The notes under the pieces were generated by a model, which worked only from the letters and a program-made list of their open reading frames with translations, was not told the DNA's origin and ran no database searches. A program made the translations under genes and the position numbers. A DNA stretch of 64,000 bases from Ciona savignyi (taxonomy: Eukaryota > Chordata > Ascidiacea > Phlebobranchia > Cionidae), in the NCBI GenBank assembly GCA_000149265.1, contig CH003176.1, forward strand, positions 393,734 through 457,733, written 5' to 3'. Numbering within the stretch: position 1 is the first letter of the stretch; every line of letters begins with the position of its first letter. Below, one piece after another: positions 19,901 through 32,149 of this stretch.

Positions 19901-20285
19901 ATTACAATATTGCTGCAAAATTAGACATGCATGTTCGTTATCTTAGGTTCAAGCAAAGCATAACCCTCCGTATGAAACACAACCTTCACAACAACATATT
20001 CGCTAGAATGGAAAATTCCACTGGATTGTTTGCGTTAAGCTTTAACCACCAACAAAAAACATCCGCTCAATCAGGGATATACGCTTTCCGTAATGCTAGA
20101 AAACGTGCTGAACCCAAGGAAAGATGCAACGAGTCATACTATTATCGAGATGCGACGAGTGAAAATGGGAAGTATTTCGCACGAAGCGACTCTTTCAAAT
20201 AAACAAGCCCAAAGCTTGCCTTATTTTAAGTATCGTCATCTTAAGTGGTTAAAACGTTTTTGGTGCAAAGTTTATAACGAACCGA
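16955..20285 (+). repeat. Tandem array, about four ~0.75-0.9 kb units
   Basis: The marker 'cgctcaatcagggatatacg' recurs at 17521, 18263, 19167 and 20064, giving spacings of 742, 904 and 897 bp. The first interval is short because that unit lacks about 150 bp between 'ttaaggcaaagg' and 'cgtacatgaatg'. The units are highly similar. In the third and fourth (from 19030 and 19927) a 91-codon frame is intact and nearly the same in both, starting MHVRYLRFKQSITLRMKHNL; in the first two it is interrupted. A second frame gives a conserved basic-aromatic motif KWLKRFWC in three units (KWLKLFWC in the first). A fifth, diverged remnant at about 20853-20905 lies in the promoter region of the peptide gene downstream. 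I do not know the origin; it may be a decayed duplication of that gene's upstream region. Confidence 0.85.
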
Positions 20286-20416
20286 TATTTTTTCTAGTGT
20301 TACTTTTTTGACAATGTTTTTTTTTAAATATTTTTACACTGGATTTATATGTCATTTTTTAATCGCTTATATTTCTTATATCGGATTTGTTGTCGGCACA
20401 GTTGGTGTGCATACTT

Positions 20417-20519
20417 GTGGCCGAGTTTAAACACGGTGGGCTCGTCCCTAGGACCGTTTTTGTATAGGAGTAGGTATATGTATCGGTCGCGTTAACCGTT
20501 TGGCCACACAACCGTACGA
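20417..20519 (-). repeat. SINE-A, tRNA-like
   Basis: This reverse copy lies between the tandem array and the peptide gene and has 'gggctcgtccctaggaccg' and 'cggtcgcgttaaccgtttgg' in family order. It accounts for most of a 123-codon minus-strand open frame here. Confidence 0.65.
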
Positions 20520-20965
20520 CACGTGCCTTATTACTGAATAAAACGTATGTAATCGGTTTTGGTGGCGAGTTTATCATAAGTTTGAAACTTTGCCCGTTAA
20601 AAAGAAAACAAAACTTAATATTACAAGGAATGTTGGTAAGAAACCACCCGCTTGCGAATCGTTTACTTATTTGGCAACACAAAGAGGGGCCGTTGCCTGC
20701 AATCAGATTTATGTTTAATATGTTAAACAAAAAACTGCTCTTTAAGTGCTACGGTACAAACCAAAACTGTGGCCAAGAAATGTAGAGATCTTATTAAATG
20801 CAATGTAGAAGACTCGGTTGATATTTTTAGTTAAGAAGGATTTTATAACCATTAAAAATATCCGCTCAATCCGGGATATTCGATATCCGCAATGTTAGAG
20901 AACGTGCTATGCAGTAAAACGAAAAAGGGGCTGGGTATTTTGAAAACAGAAAAAAATGCTTCTGC

Positions 20966-20973
20966 TATAAATA
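20966..20973 (+). promoter_or_regulatory. TATA box of the Arg-rich peptide gene
   Basis: TATAAATA sits about 30 bp before the expected start of a short non-coding first exon, which ends at 21022 in a good donor ('caaag|gtaaga'). The 60-110 bp upstream of it carry the segment shared with the tandem array. Confidence 0.7.
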
Positions 20974-21083
20974 CCAACCCTCAATCGAACAAAGTTATCT
21001 TTCTTGAAAGACTACTGCAAAGGTAAGAGTATCTCTATCTACCCGAAAAGAAGATTTTTGGTGACAACCATAAATTTTTGCAG

Positions 21084-21361
21084 ATGAATAAGGCTCTCTT
21101 CGTACTCCTTTTCGCACTTGTGCTTTTGATGACTGAAGAATCCGACGCTTGGCGTCGTCGTCGCAGAGTTGTTCGCAGACGCAGACGCTGGGTATGGAAC
21201 CAAAAGGAACAACAGCAAGAACAGCCAGGTAATATTAACCAAATGTACTGATTAGGCATTCTATTATATTAATGTTAGGTTAAGTGTGTATGGGTGCCTA
21301 ACCGAAATTAATTTTAGAAATGGAAGCCGATCTGCTGGACGTCGACAATAACGAAGAGTAA
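21084..21361 (+). CDS. Secreted Arg/Trp-rich peptide precursor, antimicrobial-peptide-like
   Basis: A 62-residue precursor. The coding exons are 21084-21228 and 21318-21361, preceded by a non-coding exon ending at 21022 and followed by a 3' UTR exon from 21443. The start codon is the first base of exon 2. Residues 1-22 form a signal peptide (hydrophobic LFVLLFALVLLM, cleavage expected after EESDA). The mature part begins with Trp23 and reads WRRRRRVVRRRRRWVWNQ: ten arginines in two symmetrical blocks around VV, flanked by tryptophans. A glutamine-rich linker and an acidic tail (MEADLLDVDNNEE) follow. Known tunicate antimicrobial precursors (styelin, clavanin, Ci-MAM/Ci-PAP types) share this order of signal, cationic peptide and anionic tail. 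Function is inferred from that layout only; I cannot name an orthologue. There are no cysteines and no amidation glycine directly after the core. Confidence 0.75.
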
Positions 21362-21670
21362 GCACTCAACGGTAACCAACAAGGTAATATTTGTTTTTAT
21401 CTAAATTATATGTTGCCTGACTACCAAATTTATTTTCTTCAGGTCGACATTAAGCACGAAACCTTGATTCAATTTACCGAACCAAATAAAAAACTATGTA
21501 AATCATATTGCTTTGTGCTTAAAATTAGGAACATGTGTAAGAAAGGTTACAAAAAGCTATCAATATACAACGAAACAAATATTGTGGTCATAACGAAATT
21601 AGAAAACAATAAACAGGATTCCTCTTAAAATCTATGGGTCTGTCGGGAATTCTTGTTAGTTTTGTAAAAA

Positions 21671-21676
21671 AATAAA
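21671..21676 (+). terminator. poly(A) signal of the Arg-rich peptide gene
   Basis: AATAAA lies about 310 bp after the stop (about 230 bp into the last exon, 21443 onward). The acceptor for that exon is 'ttattttcttcag'. Confidence 0.6.
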
Positions 21677-21679
21677 GGA

Positions 21680-23950
21680 GATAATTAACAACATAGCAGT
21701 AAGCAGTAGTGAAGTCGGACCTAACATAGAAACATTTACGAGTTATACGCTAAACTAACATTTTTAAAGATTAGTGTCTTATTGCGGAGATATTATTTCA
21801 GCAATTTTAAATAAATTTTGTCATCAGATGTAAGTCCACATACAAAAGAAGCTGCAAATGTAGGATTTAAAAAATTACATTGAGAAAAACCGCTAGTCGG
21901 TAAATCGGCACTTTTCCCACCGTACAAAACATATCGCAGCTTAAACGTCCAGATATACTGTTCATACTTGAGGTGTCGCAATTTTTAGTCCACGATACGC
22001 GAAACGAGTTATAATACTGAAAGACTGAAATGGAAATTTCTGAAAGTACTTATGTGTACTTACAAAACTTCCGTAATCCCTTGCGAATGTAACGGTTGGT
22101 TAGAGATAATAAAAACCTGCATTCTCGCAGAGGTTGCCTTCATTTCTTTAGACTAGTTTAAGCGATTAGTGTCCCAACACTTCCGCCGTATAACAAAGTT
22201 ATGCAAAACGCAAACTGTTTTAATGTTAAATGTCATTAAAGTTAACTATTCAGTGAAAGATTTCTTCCTCCTATAGATTTCCGAAAAAAATCCTCAATAG
22301 TTTTTAATATCCTGAGATACACAAAGCTTCATGCTTAAGAAGGTCTTCCTTTAACTCAACATCATAGCTGAGGAATCGCCATATTTAGATAACGTTTTCA
22401 AGATGCACCCTTTAAAAATGATCCCTAAAAGTCTCTTTCATTTAAAAAAATGCTACAAAGGAATGACGTATTAGAATAGAGGATTCCGTTAGAAAACAAG
22501 CAAGCATAGAATTTAGAATATAATATAAGTTCGAAAAAAAATATTTTACGGTCGTATATCCGAATGCGGTAACGCGACACTTACATATACCGACTCCTAC
22601 ACATAAAACGGTTCTAGTGACGAGCCCATCATACGTTCGAAACTTGGTAAAAAGGCTTGGTAAAATAATTAAAAATTGTACAAATGTTCGGGTGGTGAGA
22701 CAGTTGGCCGTAGGGTTAACGCAACCGATACATATAAAAATTATTTGGTTACGAGCCGATCAGTGGATCGAAACCTAGACCGGTTAAAAACGCACGGTCG
22801 TGCTGTAGTCAGTTAACGCGTTCGACAAATATATCGAAATATATACAAACATGGTGTGCTATAGTGACGATCCGATCATGGGTTGAAACCCCGATTAAAA
22901 TGTCACAAAGTTTTAGATGAATAAACATATTAGGTTTCTTGGTCAAATCACATTACCAGTTTTTTTTTGTACGAGCCAAGTTTCGAACCCATGATGGGAT
23001 CGTCACTATGACCGTTTTTTGTATAAGAGTCGTTAACCATTTGGCCACACGACCGTACTATCACGTTACAAGTCCTTGGTGTAACATATAGTACCATTAT
23101 GGGACGCTATCATGGCAGATTGTTTTTTACATAAACGAGTTTCATTTTTACTTCTTTCAAGACAACAGGCGCCGCAAAGGGAAGATATATTTTGAAATTC
23201 CGGTAGAGTTTGCCATTATGCTTTTACGGATAATTTCTATAGTGTGCAACTTAAAACGTCATCATAATTTGAGGACACCTTAACTACAATGATGAGTTAA
23301 CGGGATTTCTTCCGAGCATGAAGCTTGATTCGTTGACTCTTCGGATGTTGCGAACTATTAAGGAATGTTCTTGGATTTCCATTCGAAAATCTATGAGGAA
23401 GGAATCTCCCCTGAGTAGTTGACTTTTAATCCTAATTAAATATTTTATTAAAGATTAATCTTGAAGCATTCATTTTACAGACAAATATTGTCAGGCGAAA
23501 GTGATAAGCACTTACCACTGTAGTCTAACAAAGATTAGATTAAAACTCCTGGATATGTATAGATTTCCTCGGAACTACTTAACGTGTAACCAACACCAGC
23601 AACACATAAACGCATAATTAATATGTTACCTTTGAAAACTATTCCCTTACAAGTTTTATAGAATTCTAAAAAGTTCGTTCTAACCCTTAGATTATACAAC
23701 CGTTACCCTCATGTATAAACTTCTGTAAAGATGTCTAGCGACATCTACCGGAAACTAAGAACCAGCGCAAAAATAGTTTTAAGTATTCAAAGCCAACCCG
23801 AATTTATTTACGATAGATTACAGACCTCCAAAAATGTATTTAATAGTGTATCGTAAGTAAGTTATGCTTAAATTTGTCATGATAATAATGCATATGACAT
23901 GATAATAATGCAAATTCACAAACTAGATATAATTGGCAGCAAAATATGGT
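21680..23950. other. Gene-free stretch with SINE cluster
   Basis: I see no supported exon. It lies between the poly(A) signal of the peptide gene and that of s-Themis, which points towards it from the right. Its main content is the four-copy SINE-A cluster at 22549-23060 and a short duplication near 23878-23915 ('catgataataatgca' twice). Confidence 0.55.
22549..23060. repeat. Cluster of four SINE-A copies
   Basis: Three forward copies (about 22549-22655, 22690-22790, 22795-22905) are followed by one reverse copy (about 22968-23060). Each has a 'gttaacgc(g)acc'-like head and a 'gatcatgggttcgaaac'-like end. They differ from each other at many sites, so they are old separate insertions or an old local amplification. 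Confidence 0.65.
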
Positions 23951-23953
23951 GAT

Positions 23954-23959
23954 TTTATT
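23954..23959 (-). terminator. poly(A) signal of s-Themis
   Basis: On the minus strand AATAAA lies about 48 bp after the TAG at 24009-24007. This supports the short basic exon as the true last exon and hence the absence of a channel domain. Confidence 0.7.
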
Positions 23960-24006
23960 CCAAGATAAGTTTCTGCCAAACAAATTTATGTTCAACAATA
24001 AATGAG

Positions 24007-27000
24007 CTATCTCTGATGCTTCGTGGAATCGTGTTTCGCGGCTCCATCAACCTGGATATTCTTCCTTTTCTTACTTCGCGAACTTTTTCTACGTCTTCGG
24101 CGTCGCGAATAAACTGACCGCAAAATATTGGTTTTAATTGAAATGAATCGAATCAGGCAAATCCTCACCTTTGTCTGTGATTGGAGTTAACCAGTCTGCT
24201 AAGTCATGGCGCGGGTTGTTTACCACTTTAAAATAAGCGAGTAACAGTGCTTTCAACGGTTCAAGTATCATAAAGCTGTTCAAGAAACCAACGGACAATG
24301 AAAACAACCTGTAAAAAATGATAAGGTCGACAAAAACCTAAGCGCAACAGAGAGTGACGTACCATTTTATGCACGTGTCCAGGCCATACGTCATACCGTA
24401 CATGACGCATATGACGCTTGATCCAACCACCGACGCGAAAATGATTGTCCAAGGAACAATAACAAAGGAAGGAGGCAGAGGTCTAAAATCAGCGGAATAT
24501 GGATCAATATCAACCAATGGATGACGTATTCGATTAGTAGCTATATCATCTGTTGACAAGCCGTACATCCTGCAATAAAGTGCGTTGTTTTAAGAACGAA
24601 TTTGAAAACATAAAACCACAGTGTGGTTCGACGAACTTACCCTTCAGAAGGGTTGGGGGCATAGGACCGTGAAGATGTCACTTCTGGCGACTTCCTTTGC
24701 AATAGATGTGAATCTTCTAAGCCAATTCGATTAAATTCTTCAAACTTAACTTTCTTAGCGTTTGCGTCAAGCGTCCTGCGTATTCCGTAGGACGGGGCTA
24801 GACTTGTCGATGGCCTTCGATACTCATAATCCCTGGAGCGTTTCCGCGATGTTAAGGAACTATACCTTGGTGATCTAGCTTGGATATTCGTATGGTACTT
24901 TTCCGGTTCTCTAGACGCCCGCCGACCATTTCCGTAGTGTGACACTTTCTTCATTCGGTGTTGATCTGAATCTCGTCTGGAGGTCAACTTTGACGTATTG
25001 GAAAACGGATCAATCCCCCTAATTCCTTTTAAAGAGCGGCGCTGTTGACGAGATCGGCGACGGGTGTTGTATTTGTCTTTTGAAACTCGCCGTTCCTGTT
25101 TGCGTTCAGCCGTCGAATCTTTGGGCTTCAATTGTTTTACCGTGTGAAATCCAGATGCGTCTTCCACATGCTTCTCTTGAACACTGGACCTCCTTTGGCA
25201 TAAACGAAAAAGCGTGGTGACGACGAACGTCATAGGGAAGCAAAGAAGACAACTCTCGAAACCTGGCAATGATCTTTGTTGAAATTCCTTAAACACCAAG
25301 CGAATAAAAACGTTCATGTTAAACATAAGAAATAAAATTGACTGTAAAGAAACCGCGAAACGGCAAAAACACACATGTTCGATCTTTCGATTTGTATTCA
25401 GACATTACTTACCTATTGCTACCTGTGACCATTGAAACGTATATCCGCCGATCCCGACTTGAAACGCGGATAACGATGCAGTACCTCCGTAAAACATGAG
25501 TGTTGTTAGCATTATAATAAAGATGAGATGGTAACAAGAAGAAAGTCTCTGTACTCTTGTCATATCTTCCTTTTGCCAGGATCTCATTGTAAACATAGAT
25601 ACCCATAGGTGCCTAGAAAATACTAAACGATAAACAAGAATAATATTGTGCCTATAATTTATATGCTACACTTCATAAAAAAGTATGTTGTCGTACCTGT
25701 CTCTCAAGTAGTTTTCACTTTTAAAACGAAACAGTCTATAAAACGTGTGTAAATCCTTGTAGCTTGCAACTTTAAAATACTGATCAGAGTTTTTATTAAT
25801 CCAGCAATTACAAAGAACAAAACAACATTCATTGATTTCTAAGTCACGTACAACAATTCTTTGAAGATGCCTTTAAAAGTTTAATACGTTATAGCTGTAA
25901 GAGCGTATTTTGAGTCGGATGTACCATGTAGTTTTAAACAATCTTGATGATTCAGTCCTGCACAATAAACGAACTCCAATAACGTTTCCCAGACTGGATT
26001 CTGTTGTAATTAAGAATGATCGAACGCTACTTGGTGTTAAAATGTCTTCTCCGGTATTCTGAAATGCAATGCATTTTATGTTAGATTAGACTAATGTAAA
26101 TTGTGGCAATTCTTACTTGCAAGATATGAGTGTTTCCAATGTTTTCTGAACCAATAAGCGTTAAAAGAATAGTTGACTTTCTTGAAGTGAACATGCTACT
26201 TCCAAGGTACAATGTAACGTAATAACGATAATTGTGTGTTGGTATGTTATCGCAAACTTCAATGAAGCATTTCTACAAAAATCTTGTTTAAGAAAATAAC
26301 CATAGAGAATACAATAAGCTCTCTGTTACCTGGGTTTCAGTTTCTATGTCCATTTTCTTAGCCCACATAAGCAAAAGAAGGTATGTGGAATAAAGCAAAA
26401 ACAGAATACAAAATATTATTGGATTCTTTAGAAATTCTTCCCAAAGATTCCAAGACAACTGGTAACAAGAATTGTTATTTTCTTAGGCTTAAATGTGAGC
26501 AACAGATTTACCTTTTCGTAATCGATTTTGTTCGGATAAACGATAAGTCTTGATGCAAATAATGTTGGGACGTTGTCGGAATCATCAAAGCTTCTACCCA
26601 AGCTTTTGGATGGGAAACTATCGCATTTGCACACCACTTCAAAGTTTTCATTCGAGCTTGGCTTTGTAAAAAGTATGGTGAAATGCAGTTTGTTTCCCAC
26701 GTAGGCTATATTGAACAAACAAACCTCGCAACCTTTAGTGTTCCAATTGTTTATTCCATCTTCCCAGACCAAGCAGTTAATAAAATAGGTCGAGACTGTG
26801 CCGTCCACACCAGTTGTTACAACATTCCATTCTGTAACGTTCGCGGAGATATACAACCTGTAGCTACTAATGCTCTCAGGCAAGCGAGCAATGGGAATTT
26901 TCCAGATCAACTGTTCACCTGTACATTTATCTGTGATTTAGGGGCAAATGAATACAGACTATTGTTTTACCAAGTATGGGTTTTGAGTTGTTGTAAGAAA

Positions 27001-30000
27001 TCATGCTCAGTTCCCCACTTAGTTCCAAATGCAAGTCCTCAACTTTAACTTTTTCTATTTTTACGTCGATAATAAGATAGGCACCCTCTTCGTTTTCAGT
27101 TGTCGAAACCCTGTCGATTGTCATTGAAGCATAAACAGTGCATATTGTACTGTTACAGTCACCGTTTGGTTTAAACCGAACAGACAAAGATTTCGGTTTG
27201 GGAGTGACTCTGATAATCGGTTCCATATCTTTTAACTTTTCAGTCGGTAGGGGAACTGGCTTCTGCCAACCAGTGCTGATAAAGACTGACGTAACGTGAT
27301 CAACTTTTCTGTCGTAAGTATTGAAGTTGATCAGTTTCGTTTTGTATTTCGAAACCTGAAACACACGTTCCGATTTGTATTTTATGAAATGGCTTGGGAC
27401 CACGAATACATACCTGTAGGTTAATGAAGTCATATATGTTTAACTCTGGCATACTTTGCAAATGAAAGTCAGTTGTTTTGTCAACTAACCTATCTGCAAA
27501 TATTATATAGAATAAGAATACAATACAAGTGCATGGTATAAAGTAATTTCTTCTAAGCTTACCAGCAGAGGATTGGTCCATTCTCGTAAGAGTTGTTTGA
27601 GAAGCAGATGTTTGGACAATCATAGGTTGATCACCTGGTACAATTTCAGATAAAAGTTGCTGAACAAATTCACTCATTCTTAAAACCGCTTCACGCTGCA
27701 AAGTGTTATATCAGGTTATATAATAACCTGTTATATTTTAACATTACATGTTTACCAACCATAGTTTGTGCCAAATTTGGTGCTTGTAAAATATTAGCAA
27801 CGCTCTTTACGCATGATGTAAGTATGGCTGTGAAGTTGGTATCATCAGAATGATGTTTTGTAATGAACGCTTTGATCTCAGTTAATTTTTTCCAAACGAG
27901 TTTCTTCATATAATATACATTTTTCTCATTTAGTTAACAAAACAAACCAATGCAACCAGCATATTTACCACGCTATCTTCTGACAATACGGCAGGCTTAT
28001 TCGTTACATAGCTTATAAGATCGCCCATTTGTTGAACCGATTCTCTCGACACAAGCGTAATATCGCTCACGAGCCTCAAAATTTGGTTTCTCTGGAGTAT
28101 AATTTAGGTTTAGCTAACTTGATATTTTAATAACTATTTGTTGTGATGTAAATTTTACCTGTAACGATGTCATGACATTGGTTGAAGTCGCTGGAACAAC
28201 TAGTTGCACGATTCTCTGAAGATTTTTGGCATTCAAAGCAAAATCCAAGTGTTTTATAATTTCCGCGCTTGCTTGCTCATTTTTTGAGACTCGTGCATTT
28301 AAAACTTGCTGGTAACAAGACCCCATTCCACTACATACATCGGTGATTATTTTCACAAAATTATCTTGTCCATCTCCATGTGGTAAACTCAAATCTTTGA
28401 GGGTATTTTCGTAACCGTATTGGGCAAGATATATTCCTGTATCGAATGGTTACATTTAGATTGAGATGAAACCAAATGTATCAAAACAGTCTAACGTTTT
28501 GTTGAAACTGAAAACTTGTACATGATTGGACCATCGATGTCGTGAAAATCATGGCAAGACACCGAAAATTGTGTGATGCCAGCAATTCCTGATGTTGGTG
28601 AAATGCTACACATCCCTCCGGCTGGTGTCGCCACAGTGGCAAATTTGATCGTTGCAGAAGATGAACTTCCGTTTACGTTGAAACCTAAAATACAGTTTCC
28701 CCAAACAAGTGTTTTATATTTGTATTAGAAGTTAATAACCTTCAGCCAGTTCTTAAACTTTAAAAAATTAAGTATAAACTAAAGTATAAATTAGTTGGAA
28801 CCGGTAGGCAAACATCTGGTGAAAACTGAATACAGCCTTATTAAGACAATATACCCTTTATAAATAAGAACACACCAATGAACGATCAAAGCTTTAACAT
28901 ATATGTTCCAGTTATTCTGTATAAATGTCAGCTCACCTTTTACAACAAGGGTGTGGTTACGTTGCCCAATTTTTGTGTTCAATGTTTCTGCACCAACTTT
29001 ACAAATCGTTTTATTTTCACATCGGTCCAAAGTCGAGTTGTTTATCGACCATGACAAGTAGTGACAATCATTGCATTCCGATTCCAAGATTACAGGTAGG
29101 TGTGAAATAATATCGTACTTGCAATTTGATATGCACCTTTATGGAACACATACAGGTGTAAATATTTGCAATAGCAGTGGTATTACAACTATGATCTACC
29201 TACTTGGCCGTCAATTGCGGATTGTTTGTAGACAAAGTGATCAGCTCTTGGTCGGCACATCCAGAATCAATACCCTCCACCGATACTATCACCCGAATGA
29301 AATAACGAGAATTTGGTTGAAATCTTGTTACTTTTAGTGATTTCAATTTTCCAATAAGCAGAGGTTCCCACCCAAAACATGATCCTGGGTCGATTAAATT
29401 TAGCGGGTTATTATATGGTATTTGCTAGAATACTAGATTTTTACCCTTTCTCAATAGCTTTCCTAGCTTTAAGTTAGACGGCAAATCGTTCTGATTTTTT
29501 GCACAAAACCAGTTGTAAGATAAAGTGGAGTTTGGATTGATTTTGGTTAGAACTTTTGCAGTAAAATTTACAACGCTAGAGTTACCTGTGTACAAATGTA
29601 TATAAGGTAAAATAAACTGCGTTCATTGTTAGATTAAATTCATTTCAAATTAAACCACAATCTCACCAATCTCCCTGCTACTCCCTCCAATGATAACAAT
29701 GTCGAGTTTTCTCGTGGGAAGTTTAATCCGAATATAATCTCGCTGTTCAGCTGTTACGTTGTTGTGAACTGCGTCCTGGGTAGACACGATGACCATAACA
29801 ATGTAATATCCGGGTGGTAGTTGGTATCTTTCCAATATTATCTCATTCGCTACGTTTTTTCCTCCAAAGGCGATTTCGTTCTCGGTTTTCGCGAAATCAA
29901 GATTAGCATCCGATTCATAGAACTTCCATTCAAACTTTAATTTCATTTTTTCCGTGCAGTTGTATTTTGTATCCACGCTTAACAACAAACCATTAACTGG

Positions 30001-32102
30001 AACTGATGTAATGTAATTAGAATTTCCGTAGGTCCTGATTTTGACTTTATTTAAACAACTTGGATTCTGTTGAACAAGTAATTCAAACGTGTAATTGAAA
30101 ACTTGTTTGCTGTTGGAAACACTGGCGACGATTAACTTTCTTCCAGGAGATTTAAATTTAACCTTCAGCCTTATTGGTTTGTAAGAACTAACATCTACAG
30201 GGAAACCTTTCCCAGAGTCAGGTTCAGGAGGGTAGGTACGCGGCAAAATTTCCAACAACGATTGTGTTACCAATCTGTTTTCAACGAACAGTCGTAAACG
30301 GTAATCATCGACATCCCCTTTAAAATACAGCACGATAAGAGTTTCCAACCCAAATACTGAACGATTTGAAAACATGTAAACATCTAAAATCTGAGGATAA
30401 ACTTCGAAAACTTCGGACAATGCAGCCACACTTGAAATATCATTCACCGCAGTGGCGTTTATCCGGTATTGCTTGTTGAAATCTGGAATACTTACTCTAG
30501 CCACACGTTTTGTACATTCATCTCTTGTAGAGCAATATAAAAATGACTGTGACACAGAATAAAGACGGGACATATCTTGAAGTTCGAGTGAAATATTGGC
30601 AGGAGCACCTTGACCGATACTGAGTTGTACATAAGTGCTATGGAGTTTATCTTCTATGTGTTTGCCTTGACGATTTATGATCACAATTGTCAAATTGTAC
30701 AAACGAGTGTTGACATACAAATGTAGATTTTCTATTAAAACTGAAGAAATATTATTTTGCAAAAGTATGGAGTAGTTGTGTCGGCCAGAACCAAGTTCCT
30801 TAAATAAATCGCGATGCATTGGAAATTCAACAGATATTCTTGCTTTTGTTTTATATTTTAATGATTCGAATGAACCGGAAGCATGTTGTAATGTATAATT
30901 ACCGAGTATGAGTTTATAAAAAATTGGATGTAGGTACAAGTGAGATATAACAATACTTTTGGAGCCCTTTTGACTGTGTAGTAGATTTAAGTCCTGAACA
31001 GACAAGGCATTTTCAATAAATATATGTCCGCCTCTACGAAGATTTGATTTTGTGTTTAATACATTGCATTGACTCTCATAGAACAACAATCTCCCGGTCT
31101 ATGAAATACACAATTAACAGCTTGGTACGAGTTGTTTTGAAATTCCCTTGTACACGTTCCACAATCAAATTTACACTTAAGAAGAAAATCGGACAGGTGT
31201 TTTAATTTAATCAGAAAGGAAACTGTTTCACCAACATGGAATGGTCCTTCAGTTACCGGATTTGTGACCAACTCTGTAATTTTAAGTTTGTTTAAACCAA
31301 TGTAGTCTATTAGTGGCTGATCGACTGTAAATTACACGCTTAAGTTTCTAGTTTATGTATACAATATCCAGCCATCTTATAACCTGTCATTGCATATTTC
31401 AGGAGAAACAAACCAGCACACTTGCCGGCGCGTAGAGTCAATTCGATTCGTGTCACATCAAGCAGATAATTATTTGGTGGTTGTAACTCTCCGCAATAAA
31501 ATGAACGGGCTGATGCTGCAACAACCATCAATGTGGCTGTTTCACAGCTGCAAAACTTTAAATTGATTAAAAGATAACTACGATTGTTTGGTTATACAGT
31601 TTACCTTGCGATACTAAAATGTACAAATTGAATGATAAGGACGGCCGTCTCAGGAACGGAAAATTCCCAGAACTTTTGAAACGGAAGAGAATTCCCACAT
31701 TCCACGGAAGAAGGGGAGGCCAGTTCACCCTTTGGTATGCTCACCATTTCTGCTCGAGCAAGTACTGGGTGCGCAGTATACTTGTAGTCATTTATTTTAT
31801 ATTAAACAATATTTGAAATGATCTCACGAATTGTAGTTTTATACCAGGCATTATGTATTATTTGGATGTGTGAGCTGCCTGTACAATGTAACTTTGAAAT
31901 ACGAAAAAATATTTCAATTTTGCAAGAAAATATGGCCAGCCTAACGAAATTAATCGGACAAATAATGACAATCCACTACGCCCAACAAAACCAATGTTTT
32001 ATATTTGAACCAGTTGCAGAGATCCGTAACCAGAAAAAAGATCGTCTTTCTATTATGTCAAAGACAACTGGTGTTTGTTCTGGTATGTATAGAATAATAT
32101 AT

Positions 32103-32149
<47 letters not shown>

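Noticed and set aside
31619-31816. 65-codon plus-strand frame just upstream of v-Themis
   Set aside because: It is the antisense shadow of s-Themis exon 2, which has splice-site and domain support.
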